Below the pieces are notes generated by a model. It worked only from the letters and a program-made list of their open reading frames with translations, did no database searches and was not told the origin of the DNA. Both the position numbers and the translations under genes were made by a program. A stretch of 64,000 nucleotides of DNA from Epiperipatus broadwayi. Its lineage: Eukaryota > Onychophora > Udeonychophora > Euonychophora > Peripatidae. Below, one piece after another: positions 12,770 through 25,395 of this stretch (the stretch's first letter is position 1; each line of letters begins with the position of its first letter). The DNA lies in NCBI GenBank assembly GCA_028023455.1, contig JAQFVV010012401.1, forward strand, positions 158,501 through 222,500, given 5' to 3'.

Positions 12770-15140
12770 TATGTTTAAAATTATGAGCTTTCATTTAGAA
12801 AGTAGATAAATCTGATAAATAACTGTATAGAGATTTATTCCCTGCTATTCATCTTTTATCTAAAAACTAAAAGATGATTAATTGTAGTAAAAGTGTAATA
12901 ATAATTGATATCACATGTCATTATAAAACAAATATTAGTCATTTTTCATATATATTTACTTAATTAAATATACGATATACTTATCTGCTGAAATATAATG
13001 TATCTATTATAATATTTAGGCAAACTCTTAAATGATTTATTTTAATCAATACTAATTGTAATATAATTCTTTCTCAAATTGTTATAGAGAAATACGTCTT
13101 CACTATTGTTTATTATATCTATCTCTAACATGCTACATTGCATTTTAATGAGAAAAAAAGAAAACATAGCAATAACATAATAGTAAATAAACATAAATTC
13201 AAAAATTCATGAGAGATTTACAGAAAAAATACTTAATGTTTAGAATAATTCTTTTCAAATATAGTATTTTTCTTTTTTGGCTGCTTAAAAAATAATTATA
13301 AATTCTTTCATTTAATTTGGGGCCGTTATTGTCTTTTATTTATATAGGAACAAATATTTGTCATTTTTATATAATCTAAATTTTATGCCTAATCCTTCAA
13401 CTCTTACATGGTATTTTAAATAATAATACATCTATATTTTAACTTTTAATAAAAATAAGTTATTAATCTTTCTGCGTAACTTTGCTTTTTATAAACGTTG
13501 AAGATTTGCCCTTAGATGAACATTGATTTATCAAAGCAATAATAAATAATCCCATCTATTAATTTTAAATTGACCAGTTTCATAGCCAAGATTTTTTTTT
13601 TTTTGTTTTTTGATCTAATGTTGATATTATAATATTTATTTTTGTTATATGCAAGCATTTTTTATTTTAAAAAAATATAAAGAATGTTTTGAATAATTTT
13701 TATGATGTCTTCATCGAGTTTCCATTTTTGTCTATACTTCTCTGAATATTGTCTTAACAAATATGTGTATATCTATAATTTCGCATTTATATTAAATTGC
13801 ATATATATAAAGTTAAGTTTAAGTATCTTTTAAAAAAATAAAATTATGTGTATATAAAGTTAATTTATAACATGTTCTATATGGATTATTTGAAAAAGTA
13901 TTGTATTTGCAATTTGAGAAACTGGCCTGACTTTTGGGCTGAGGGATGGCTAAAAATAAAAAAAAATTGCAAATGTCATATAACACATTGAAAGTTTCAG
14001 TTACTTCCTGTTTAACTTACATATCACTATAAGGGCGAGTTTATTAATCAAGTATGTAGAATAAATTTTAATTTGAAAATATCAAAATAAAACATTTATT
14101 AAAAATAAAAAAAATAAATGCATAAAAAGAATACAAAAATTATTGAAATATTTAACTAATAAAAGTTACTAACAGAACTATAAAAAAATTATCTAAATTT
14201 CACATATTATGCTAATAATATACAGTACAGTATATATAATATGTATCATTTTTTATTAACTTTTTTATTTTGCAAAATACATCTTTTCGTTTTTTTCATT
14301 TACATTTTATTTTCTGAGATCTAATTTTTTTTTCCTAACCTTTGATGGGATCAATGATTCAATGTATATTTTATTTACCTATGGGGTTATTTTTACCTTA
14401 CTTTATGAATCTAATTCCTTATGGAGGAATTCAACTTATAAGAAAAAGATATTTCCCTTTACATATGGTCTTTTAGCTGATCATCTTTAAAAGATACCAA
14501 TCTGAAATAATTGTTTTTTATTTCTAACAGATTTATTATTACTTAAATTATTTTAAATTTGTTTGTTTTATTTATTTATCTTTTTAATTATCTTCATTAT
14601 AAACAAATACATGTATTTATTTGATGTGTGTACTTTACATCTATTTCCCATTCATACATGCATTTTTTACTCTTTTTATTGTATGTTCTTTCTATGGCAT
14701 ATTCACCAAGTCAAACTTAATTACTATGCTGATATAAGGAGCTCTCATTCTAATAACTAATCCTACATTTTAGATTTAAAGTGGAATCTGCCATATTCTT
14801 TTATTATCAAATTAATATAATTATGTTATTTCCACATTTTATTCTATAAAGAAATTTTCTTAAACTTTTCAATTAGTATCTTATTGGCATTATGGTTAAA
14901 TGATTCCATCTCCTTCATAATAGAGTAAAAATTCATTTATAATCATCAGTAAACTTCTGACTATTATTAATTTAATTTTAAAATACAACCTAATAATTAT
15001 GTGCAATTCCTCAAATAAACTTCTGACCCCAAAGCCTTCTAAACATTAGTGAACTATTGCAGAAAATATAAACTTCATTTGTTAATGGTTAATCATGTGG
15101 CATGTTACTAACATAATTGAAAATAAAAATGCCTATATCA
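12770..15140. other. AT-rich non-coding stretch
   Basis: Homopolymer-rich sequence without recognisable genes or element ends. The 65-codon frame at 14,563-14,760 is Phe/Tyr/Ile-rich and looks spurious. Confidence 0.55.
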
Positions 15141-15142
15141 TA

Positions 15143-16029
15143 TGAGAGGGGACCCAAAAATAACCAGAATCACTCGCTGATTTATACACCTATTGGAGTA
15201 TATACTTCTGCTGTTATATAACCTTTGCAAGAACCCTGCATCATTCTGCCAAATGACATCCGCATGTGAAATCATGGGTCCACATAACACATTGTTTTTT
15301 AAAATGTATTTTGCATTTTTGTCATTTTTTTATAATGGCTGAAAAGTTTGACAATGGGGAATTCTGTTTTTGTTTAGAGAAAATGACAGGGGGAAATATT
15401 GTAATGCTTGAAACAGATTATAAGTAAGATAATTTCATTAAAACACATATTTCTGAGTGATTTAATTGAAATGTTAAATTTACCACATTCCTAAAAAGCA
15501 TTGCAAATTAATTTTAAAGTCAAAACAATGCTGTTTTTTTAAGCAAATAGCATTTTTTTCTCAAATTGACTTCGTAATAGTCAGGCATTTTGTCTGCAAG
15601 TTCTGAAACATTTATGTGATGTGGTAAAATGTAAACATCCAGGTTTGTGACAAAAAAGACTGCATGCTCCACCCCACAAAGTGTCATCTCTCAAAACCTT
15701 GAATATAAAACACTTTTTAATTAATTTTAGCATGATCCAGCTTGTCTATCAGCCATCTTTGCCCAATCTTGCTTCTTGTGATTTTTTTTTAATCTCTTGA
15801 ATGAAAAATGTCTTTCTTTTTTGTGGATACTTAGAAATAATGGGGAAAATGACAGAAATCCTAAAAGGCATCACAAATACTTCTGGAATTTCTTTGAAAA
15901 ATGAAAAACACATCTAAACTGGTGTATTGCATCAAATGGATAGTAATTTGAAAGAGATTAAATTTATAACACTTAAAATCAAATAAACATTTTTTATTAT
16001 AAAATTCTGGTTATTTTGGGGTACCTCAT
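15143..16029 (+). mobile_element. Decayed mariner-family DNA transposon
   Basis: The left end reads TGAGAGGGGACCCAAAAATA. The reverse complement of the right end reads TGAGGTACCCCAAAATAACC. After a small internal difference both continue through AAAATAACCAGAAT, giving ~30-bp terminal inverted repeats. TA dinucleotides lie at or near both outer edges, as expected for the TA target of Tc1/mariner. At ~887 bp it is shorter than a full mariner (about 1.3 kb), so internal sequence has been lost. Transposase remnants inside (separate entry) confirm the family and the orientation. Confidence 0.85.
15335..15961 (+). pseudogene. mariner transposase pseudogene
   Basis: The transposase would cut and paste the element through a D,D34D nuclease core. 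An N-terminal piece beginning at the ATG at 15,335 reads MAEKFDNGEFCFCLEKMTGG, resembling the first helix-turn-helix of mariner transposases (a [F/I]KFCFKLGK-like stretch). The segment LASCDFFLI at ~15,768-15,794 corresponds to the family motif LAPCDFFLF that carries the last catalytic Asp (codon 15,780-15,782). Near 15,920 W-C-I-A-S-N-G, two stops and F-E-R-D match the usual C-terminal W..C...G.YFE. Many stops and frameshifts and missing middle sequence make it non-functional. The first two catalytic Asp residues were not located. Confidence 0.8.
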
Positions 16030-19000
16030 GTATATTTTATTTTTATTTTTTTTTGCATTGTGAAACAGTTATTACATGATTATGCATGATACATGTCTAT
16101 TTTGCATAATTTTCCAATTTCCACCTAACCATAAAACTGGATAAAAATATTTATCTTTGTTCTAAATCATCTACAGTTTCTACTTCTACAATTTTCTTAT
16201 TAATATGAAAAAAGTAACTTATCACCGTAATCTATACAATCTAATTTTCTTTCTAAATGGTTTTAGAGTGTTCTTCCACTTTCAAATATTTCAAAATAAC
16301 TATTATCTTTTTTTATATTTCTCACATTCTCTTAAATTTTTGTTTCCTTTACCTTAATGTTTAATTCATTATTGCTATTATCAGTCTTTATTTGAATCTC
16401 TTTTATAATTTCAGTGTCTCTAGTAATTCTGTCAATTACTATCACATTTCAGTTGTCTTTATTATTTTTTTTCTATGTTACCTTTGTAATACTTTCTAAA
16501 TTAATTTTAAAATCCAACTTCATTTCCAAAATAAACTTAGTATTATTAAATTTGTACCTTCAATGAATTATACTTTAGTGTTGAATTTAATCTTAGATTT
16601 TTCTATACTTAATTCTCCTAAAATAATTTCAAGTAACATCTATTTCTATTAAGTTTGGTTTATAATCTAAAATCATATTTGAACTCAATAATAAAGTTCA
16701 GTATCAATTTCACATAGTTTGGTAAATTTTCTATCATTTTTAAGTTTCTTTATCTCACTTTTTTTTATTATTTCTACCTTCTTTTATTTTTTTCTTGTCT
16801 TTCACTTGAGACCAATATTTTTTAAATTTCTCCAACATGCACTTATATATGTCTACCTACAATAGTTTTACCCTTAATTTCTTTTTATTTAAAAACAATT
16901 TAATATGTATTTTTGTAATACAATAAAAATAGATGAAACCTCACTTCTCCTCATCAATCATTCCTTTTTTCTAAAAAAATAAGGGGTCTCCCATTTCAAA
17001 ATTTTGTACTACTATTTTAATTAGAGTATATGACTTATATATCAAATTATTTGATATTATATAAGTCATCTCTATCATAAAAGTCTCATGGCAAAGGTCT
17101 CTATCTCATTAAATTATGAGGTTTATTATAGTAAGCTCATTTTTCTGGGTTTAAGATTTATTAATTCTATTTTAGGGGCTTATTTTTCTTTCAAAATTAG
17201 TAGATTCTATGCCATCTTCATCATTAGCAAAATCATCTATGAAATTTTTAAAATTCTTTTGACATAAACTTATTTCTAAAATGTGTAAGTTTCTGATTCA
17301 TTATCTTTGATTTATAACTGCTGATAATTGGACATTTTGTAATCAAAATCTTGTAATTATGCAAAATAAATAAAATTAGAATTGACATTTCTGGTGATTT
17401 AACTAATCTTTCACAAAAAAAAACTGCAAGTTATGCACCTGTTAAATCTGAGTAAATATCAAGATATAATAAGACAGGAAATTATTATCTGAAAACATAG
17501 AAACACTTGATTATATGTTTAATACATTATAAATATATGTGACCAAGAATTGAGCTTTTTGAAAATATACTTTCTTGATAAGATAAAGTATAATCTTTCA
17601 ATGCATGCTTAAAACTGACTACCACTACAAATAATAGTATTTTAAAGTATTAGCAAAATAATTCTTTATGATCAAATACATTCAGAAATAATCCATTTTT
17701 TACACTTTTTCAGTAGATCCCTAAGGAAATTCAAACTATCATCTTGCAAACAACTCATCTAACATAAACAGCAACATATTAAATTCCTGATTTTAAAATA
17801 TTTAAATTATTTATTGGTTATTATAATTCTTTGAGTGTATTCTTATCAGTTGCCACATGTCTCATACTACACACTTTTTTCTAACTAAAGATTTATAAGA
17901 TAATTTAACTCTGATTGAGTCTTATCAACACTTTTTTTTCGTAAATACATACATTTATTGAGCCATAGGGTAGAGCTATTTTAATTTAATGGTAAAGTCT
18001 TTCAACAAAAAATATGAGTGAAATCATGAAACAAAATAGAAATAAGAAGATATACAATGCTAATAAAACAATACAACTTTATTAACAATTTAGTTTAACA
18101 ACAAAAATATGTATTACTTATACCATTAGCAATAAAGCAAACAATCACAATATTAACAAATTAAAGTCAAACAATTCCAACAAACAAGATATAAATACTT
18201 GAGATTATTATCGAAATCACTTCCTAAATAAATTCATTCATTTTATTCTCAATTTGCAAGAAGTAAATAAATACAACCTCAAATTCATTAATGAAGTTAT
18301 TAATTACATCAAAGTTCCATTATGAAAATAAAAAAGTATGTTAAGTAAATTGTATCTAGAGATGTATTCATTACTATTCATCTCTATCCCCATACTATAT
18401 AAATATTGTAACAAGATAAAATGAGATGATAGATCAGGCCACACTTAAAGAGCTTAATGCTAAGTATATAGGTTGATGTGATTACTTGATATATTCATAG
18501 ATCCATTCATAATTTATGATGAATATACTGAAGGAATTATCAATTTAAAACCTATTGCAGATAATGTTAATTCCACAGCAATACAATTTCATGTTCATCA
18601 TATGAATATAAGTTATGGTATCTGATGTGACTAAAATATTTATTAGTGTTAGCTGGTAATACTATTTAATATTATTAATAGTATCACTAGTAATCCAGTT
18701 TAGAATTTATACTGATTAGTAAACATTCCATCAACATCCAACGATAGCTTGTTGTTTATGAAATTTATTTACAATATTGTACTACTTAGTTCAACTTGGT
18801 GAAATGCATAAATAAAAAGTAAACAAAAGAAAAAATAGGTAGCAATTCAATAATAGTTTTATTCACATAATCTCCACATTCTCTCAAATAATGTCCATAA
18901 TAAGGCTTACATTCTCTTGATAGGTAATGATAAATTATATTACTTTCTGCTATCAGTTTAAGCAAAACACAAAAGCAAAAAAAAATTATATTACACTAAA

Positions 19001-20280
19001 TGCTTGATTAATATTTGAACCCTATATTTTATTAGTAGTGTATAATGACAAAGTAAAATGCATATATCAACTTTCATGTTTAAGAAGTAGATAATATTAA
19101 AAAATAAATAAATATACATCTTACTCTAGGAAAACAAACAAATAATATTTTACAGTAAATAGATTAGTATAAAATAAATAGTTAAATAAATATTGTTAAT
19201 CAACAAAAAATATAATAATAATAATGTTTGTCTTTTACTGGCAAAATGTATTTACATGAAAAGATAACACCTTAACCAGTCCAGTATTTGTTTGGCTATA
19301 ATAATCCTTGAGATTCTTGCTTTATTTTCTTTTTGTTAATGAAGCAATTTTAGTTTAATTCACTGGTTAATCCTCTATATTTCTTGACTTGATTGGAAAT
19401 ATATAATTTAATCCATGAAATGATTTAAGTAGTTATAGAATAAAGTAAAGTTGCTTTACATCATGAAATAGTCAGTGATACTTTTTCCACTAATCAATAA
19501 AGTGAGTAATCTATGTACTGGTCATAAGCAAGCATTAGCAGACATCAGTATATATTTACCTTTTCTTTCATGGGTGATGGTTAAATAGATCAAATTGAGC
19601 CAGGTGGAGTGACAATAATTTAAAATTTTTATGCTAATGCATTCTTTCATTTAAAACCTAGATACTGTGAACTCATTCTCTATGGAGCACTTATGCCAGC
19701 TGAAAGAAGATTAACTAGATTTTTTAGTTGTCATTCTGGGAAAACTTAAAGTATATACTGAAGTGGTGCATATCTGCATGCAGATATACTTGCTTCATGT
19801 TCACTTGAATTAAGCCATCTCCTATTATATATATAATTTATTTATTAATATCACAAACATTAATAAAAAAAAAGTGTGTGTGCGTGTACAATCTTGCATC
19901 ATATTAAAGTTAAAGGCTGATTGTTTAAATCATGCGATTTTATTTTAAGAAAAAATATATCTTGTTAAAAGTAGAATCAATTAAAAATAATGTTAAAATA
20001 TTGTTTAGAATGGGAGAGAGGTAGATAGCCATTAGGAAAGGGAGCATAAGTGCCATATTTCTCTATCTATATATATCATCAGCTGTAATCGATATAGTTG
20101 AACACCTTTAGATGATTTAAGGTGTTAAATGAAAGTAAGAGACAAAAAAGAAGAAACCTAGATGGCAATGCAAAGGATTACAGAACCAAAAGTAAGATGA
20201 AGCAAAAATTAGAGAAATTAGATTGAAATCCATTAAGAAAACTCATGAGACACAACCCCAGGCATAAAATTATATATATA
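16030..20280. other. AT-rich non-coding stretch, part pyrimidine-rich
   Basis: From ~16,100 to ~17,250 the plus strand is notably T/C-rich. A short palindrome (GACTTATATATC and its complement-like partner) lies at ~17,031-17,067. No genes, tRNAs or element termini were recognised. Confidence 0.55.
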
Positions 20281-21046
20281 ATAATCCCAGTGCATAACCC
20301 TATACTGAAATAAATATACAAATATTAAGCAATTAAATCACTCCACATGGTTAAGAAATCCAGTACTGCCCTCCATGAACTAATATATAAATACATTGGA
20401 GTTTGTATTTCAAAATAGCCAGGTCAAAATGATATCACTTTGACCTGTCTGCTATATGATGTTATATATTGAAATACGAACAAACTCAAAGAACATAAAA
20501 TTTTAGCAAGCAACGATCTTCATTTTTGCTACAAACAAACATGTTTTACTATTATTATATAAAGACAAACTAAACTTTAGTAATTTTAATCTTCAAACCA
20601 TCTAACACAAATGTATAGAAAATAATCCCAGTGCATAACACTATTCAGAAGACAGTACTGGATTTCTTAACCATATGGGGTGATTTAATTGCTTAATATT
20701 TGTATATTTATTTCAATATAGCATTATGCACTGAGATTATTTTCTATACATTTGTGTTAGGTAGTTTAAAGATTAAAATTACTAAAGTTTAGTTTGTCTT
20801 TATATAATAATAGTAAAACATGTTTGTAGCAAAAATTAAAATTGTTGCTTGCTAAAATTTCAAGTTCTTTGTTTGAGTTGGTTCATATTTCAATATATAA
20901 CATCATATAGCAGACAGGTAAAAGTGGTATAATTTTGACCTGGCTATTTTGAAATACGAACTTTAATGTATTTATATATTAGTTCACAGAGGGCAGTACT
21001 GGATTTCTTAGGCATGTGGGGTGATTTAATTGCTTAATATATATAT
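20281..21046. repeat. Long inverted repeat, ~330-bp arms
   Basis: The left arm (~20,318-20,647) and right arm (~20,717-21,046) are reverse complements with scattered mismatches and small indels. Landmarks are TATTAAGCAATTAAATCA at the left edge, matched by TGATTTAATTGCTTAATAT at the right, and ACATGTTTTACTATTATTAT in both. The ~70-nt centre is itself an inverted copy of 20,281-20,375. The structure fits a foldback or MITE-type element that inserted into or duplicated itself. No coding sequence is seen. Confidence 0.85.
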
Positions 21047-21536
21047 ATATATATATAAACAGGAAATGGGGCATTTTATGGGGATTCTGCATTATTCTAC
21101 TATTCTATTATTAAATTACTATCAAGAGAAGTATTATAAAAATATAATACTATAGAAGACATATTCATTGTCCTGCTTAAAATTCTACTTAGTTCTTGGT
21201 TATTTGTGAAAAGAAATTGAAGTGCCTACTACTATGAGTGAGTAGTCAGGCATTGGCTTCTCCACAGTCATCAGAGAAGCTGGCATCCACCAAAATGAAG
21301 ACCATCTCCATACCAGTCCAAAGATCCTATACCATCTAACTATCCATGCAGAAGAAGTCCTGAAGTCATCATTTTATTGCCGGTAAAAATGCTTTCATTT
21401 TATTTCAAGTTTTAACTATAACTCAATTTTATTTAATATAACTTATTAACTAGTTTTAACCTCGTAAATTATCTATATTGTATTTATTAATGTTAAATCT
21501 GCTGGCTTAATTATTTATATAAATTAGAAATCTATA

Positions 21537-22817
21537 CACCTTTACCCCATTTAGCAATTGGCTACTTAATGATATTTCACAATAGTGATCATCATCAATT
21601 TGTACCCACTACTTCAATTTACAATTGATTATTCACTATAACTATAAGGGAAAAAAAATTTTGACAGCCATCTTGAATTTTGCATCACTGATGACATCAG
21701 AGAATAGATATTTTAAATTCATTTTACCCAAAAGCAAAAGTACATTACTGTAATTGTGTAGCACATACAATATTTTATTCATAAAACACAATGTTAGTGC
21801 TGCATTCAGTATTTTGAATATAAAACATATAAACTTAAAATATATATAATTACTGTATCTATAGTACTATATACATATAAGTGTTGAAACTTTATTTAAA
21901 TATAATGTACAGTATTTGGATTATTTAAATAAAGTTAAATTTTTCTAGACATTCAACACTTATAGTAGATGATAAAAACAGTACAACTAAAATACCATCA
22001 TCACAAACTCTCAGGAAAACACTAAATACTAATATTAAATTGCATGTGTATGTTTCTTAATTACATACACCCAAGTGGTTTCAAATCAAAAGAAAAACAT
22101 TTAAAAAAAGACTGCATTTAAAATAAGTGTTAATAAATAATCTTTCTACATGAATGGGGGGGGGGCACTATTACATTACTAAAAATATACAGTAAGAAAA
22201 ATAAACTTAGCGTATGTTTTAAAAAATTAGAAAAGTTAGATTTTTTTTCTTTTAAAATAAATTGATTTCTTTTTTTTAAGTTGACTGATTTATGATACGC
22301 ATTAAGCCTTTTGTTACTCTGGAGTACAGAGTAACAATTAAATAATTTATAATTAAACATTGTTTTTTAATTTAAATAATTTTACATAAGTAATAAACAT
22401 AAATGTACAGTAATATGTACTGTAATACAAATTTTAAAAAAATGCACTTCAGTATGGATTTTTTTTTTCATTATGATGAAAAACTTCTGTGGAAAAATAT
22501 AAAAACTCTTAAATTCAAATTTAGTTTCACTTTCTCTTTCTTTTTGCTGTACTGTACTTTTTAAATAGTGAAAATATGCATTTTTTTCCTAGTGATATAA
22601 AACATTTCTTTTTAGATATTGTATTTAGTCATCATTGCCATGAAAAAATCAAAAAAATCTTTGAGCTTGAAAACCAATGTGGATATTTTAGGTCGACTGG
22701 AACTGACCAATTTTTTTCCCATAGACCTCCATTATAAATACGTATTCTGTATATGATATTCTTGCTTAATGATGAATTTTGGAGGACCAATTGCCATCGC
22801 TAAGCAGGGTAAAGGTG
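21537..22817 (+). mobile_element. pogo/Tigger-like deletion derivative
   Basis: The left end CACCTTTACCCCATTTAGCA and the reverse complement of the right end, CACCTTTACCCTGCTTAGCG, form terminal inverted repeats with perfect first 11 bases. Both are flanked by TA (21,535-21,536 and 22,818-22,819), the Tc1/mariner/pogo target. The 1281-bp interior lacks a transposase. An ATG at ~22,640 opens MKKSKKSLSLKTNVDILGRLE, resembling the first residues of CENP-B-type DNA-binding domains of pogo/Tigger transposases (KRK.L.L..K.EIL..LE). The element ends ~180 bp later, so nearly the whole gene is deleted. The TIR evidence is strong; the subfamily rests on that short peptide. Confidence 0.7.
21876..21963. 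repeat. Foldback within the Tigger-like element
   Basis: ATAAGTGTTGA with AACTTTATTTAAATA on the left are mirrored by TATTTAAATAAAGTT and TCAACACTTAT on the right, forming an interrupted hairpin of ~88 nt. Confidence 0.75.
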
Positions 22818-22819
22818 TA

Positions 22820-23805
22820 TTGCACTTTATTTATGTATGTTACCTTGAATGATGGAGGGGGTTAAATCTCAATTCATTAAATGTGTTTATGCTTCTCTGC
22901 TCTCAAAATCCTAAAGAATGGAGTGAGCCAAGAAGATGCCAAACATAAAACATTTAAATTTTAAAAGTAATAATATGATGCATATAAAGTGTTTTCTTAG
23001 TTTCTTGTCTTAATCCCCTAATTTTGCCAAGAAAGGTTACATATCAAAATTCTTACAATTGTGTATAGAGTTGAGAAAGAATACCAAGTATATTTCTATT
23101 CAAATTAATTTATAAATTATATGTGTTGTTTATCATGTGGCTCTCTATAAATATAAGCATATCAGTGTTGGAAATTTATTTAAGGTATTTGTAAAATAAT
23201 ATACTCTGTGTAAAGTGTTATTTCAAATGCAATTTAATTAATTATAAGCAACTTTTGATAAAATGATTATCCGTAATAAAAACTCATGCAAATGCAGCAA
23301 TAGTTATAATTCAAGATTTTATTATGTAAGAAGTAACCTTAATAAAGTTGTCTAAATGTATACAGTGCATTGCTTCTCAATGCAATATAATATCTATATA
23401 AATTAAAACGTCAATCCATGTATAATCTATGTAAGAAATAATGGATTCTGCTACTAGCCTATTTTAGGAGTAAGTAATCTCCACAAGACTTAAATATCAT
23501 TTTATTAGATTTTCAAATTTAAGATTATTAAAATAGTTATTGTGAATGGGTTTTAATCATAAATTAATCATACATGGTTAACTGGGGATCCATATGATTT
23601 ATGTATAAGTTTCATAATGTTTATTTATGTGGGCAGGAGGCTTAATAATTTGTTTATATTTATGTATATTTTTGCATTTGTACCTTCATATATGTGTGGT
23701 AATGGTCATATTATTATTATTAAACTTTGTCATGTGTTCTCTATTTGCTTCATGCATCATATGGTCAAAGTATATGAGGGCAGACAGATATCATATGCCT
23801 GGGTT
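22820..23805. other. AT-rich non-coding stretch
   Basis: Two overlapping ~66-79-codon frames at 23,617-23,866 are hydrophobic and have no recognisable motif. I regard them as chance frames. Confidence 0.5.
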
Positions 23806-23809
23806 CCTA

Positions 23810-24120
23810 ATCCATAGATTAGTGCTGGTCAAGATCCGGGAGACTCCTTGTGACCCCAAATCCTAGATTTAGCACACCTTCACTCTCTCCGCTGGAATGT
23901 GCCCATGGTTAGAAGCAGATGCACTTCTGTGGCCAGGGACATCCACTCTTCAGAGGTGGATCATACCAATAGATCACTAATCCAATCATTTTCACTTTAT
24001 ATACCATTTATGACACTCTCATAGATAGTGTCAAAATTTCCAAGTCATGTTCACCTTTAGCCTTTGTCTGCACTCATCAGCAATCCTGGATAACCCAAGC
24101 TCGAACCCTTACACAAGTCC
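23810..24120 (-). repeat. Less AT-rich block, possibly a SINE
   Basis: This ~300-bp block has noticeably higher G+C than its surroundings and abrupt edges. On the minus strand a B-box-like word, AAGGGTTCGAGCTTGGG, lies near 24,100, which suggests a tRNA-derived SINE reading toward lower coordinates. No A box or poly-A tail was identified, and no second copy is evident in the window. An exon or other unique sequence is a possible alternative. Confidence 0.35.
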
Positions 24121-24382
24121 CTTTAACAAATATATTTTAAAATGTTATGTTCAAACCTAGAATGTGCTGATATATTATAATATGTACAATTAAATTAAAT
24201 AGAGCACACATTATTGTTGTATTCTGCTATCACCTTCTGTAATGTTATGTAAAAGCCAGTAGATCATCCCAACTTAAAATTTTGAAAGCTACTCTCTCTA
24301 TTATTTTAACTTTATAATAAAACTTACATCATTATTGTTAACTAAGCATGTATCATTATTGCAAGTTAGAACTACTGATAAG

Positions 24383-24383
<1 letters not shown>

Positions 24384-24458
<75 letters not shown>
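24384..24458. repeat. (TA)n microsatellite
   Basis: Uninterrupted TA tract of about 75 bp. Confidence 0.97.
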
Positions 24459-24460
<2 letters not shown>

Positions 24461-24589
24461 TTTAATCATTTAATAAGCCATTTAATTGTCCAACAAGCAC
24501 ATCCATGATTTTGTATCTTATAGATATAATATTAGGTCTGTAACATTAATGAAATGAGCTAACTCCCAAATCATACCAATATAAATAGA

Positions 24590-24860
24590 TTAATGTATGG
24601 CTTAATAGTGCTAGTGTAGTGTAATGTTTCAAATTATGAAGAACCCTGAGAAAGAGAGAGTCTGTGTTAAATCCTGAGCTCATGCTGTATGAAGAAGGGA
24701 AACTGTGTGATATCAAGGATGTTAATTAGATGGTTGGGTCTAGGAAGCCTAGGTAGGGATTTAAACTAGGAGTGTAGGGTATCCCCATGTCTACTGGTTG
24801 AGAGTCTTTGCTTGGTCTTTCAGTCTTGTTGACTGATTATACAATCTTGACCATTACAAT
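24590..24860. other. Unassigned G-richer block
   Basis: A ~270-bp stretch is richer in G than its flanks and contains GGGATTTAAACTAGGAG, weakly like a B box. No other copy is seen in the window. Identity unknown. Confidence 0.3.
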
Positions 24861-24902
24861 ATATATTACAACAACAAAATATCATATAAAATAGTTAAAT
24901 AA

Positions 24903-25043
24903 TATATATTAAGGCTATAACCTTAAGACTATGTGCCTAAAATGCAACAGTAGGGACCTCTACAAATCTAAACACAAGATTTGTAGAGGTCCCTACTGTC
25001 ACATTTTAGGCACATAGTCTTAAGGTTATAGCCTTAATATATA
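24903..25043. repeat. Near-perfect hairpin, 67-bp arms, 7-nt loop
   Basis: The left arm 24,903-24,969 and right arm 24,977-25,043 are reverse complements at 65 of 67 positions by hand count. The only differences lie where the left arm has AAAATGCAACAG. The loop is AAACACA. The outer bases are TA-rich (TATATATTAAGG). This may be a small TA-target MITE or another foldback element. RNA read across it would form a long, almost unbroken duplex. Confidence 0.95.
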
Positions 25044-25142
25044 CATCACTTATATAATGAGTGCACTATTTACAAATTATTAATTACAACTATAAAATAT
25101 CTAATATAAATATATATTAATCATACATAAAAATCCTTTCTG

Positions 25143-25395
25143 ACACATGATTTAGTGCCTGTTTTAAATGTTAATTATTATTACATTAACAAATTATTAC
25201 ATATATAACACCATCTAGTGTTCAATAATAGAAGTAAAAGAACAACAAAAAATAAACATTAATAAAATAGAACATGATTTTTAATTTTGTTATTGTTGTT
25301 GTTTATTATGGAACACTAAATGGTGTTGTATATGTAACAATTCATTAAAATAATAATAAATTATTAACACTTGAAAAGGCCCCTACGCTATGTGG
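25143..25395. mobile_element. MITE-like element with ~80-bp inverted ends
   Basis: The inner 27 bp of the arms (25,197-25,222 and 25,311-25,337) match at about 25 positions: TTACATATATAACACCATCT against TTACATATACAACACCATTT, then AGTGTTC. Weaker complementarity extends out to ~25,143 and ~25,395 (CACAT, GGCCT/TGCCT, GTTAAT). No coding sequence lies between. The target duplication was not resolved. Confidence 0.65.

Noticed and set aside
24060-24080. Hammerhead core word CTGATGAG on the minus strand
   Set aside because: No GAA box or stem II follows at the right distance.
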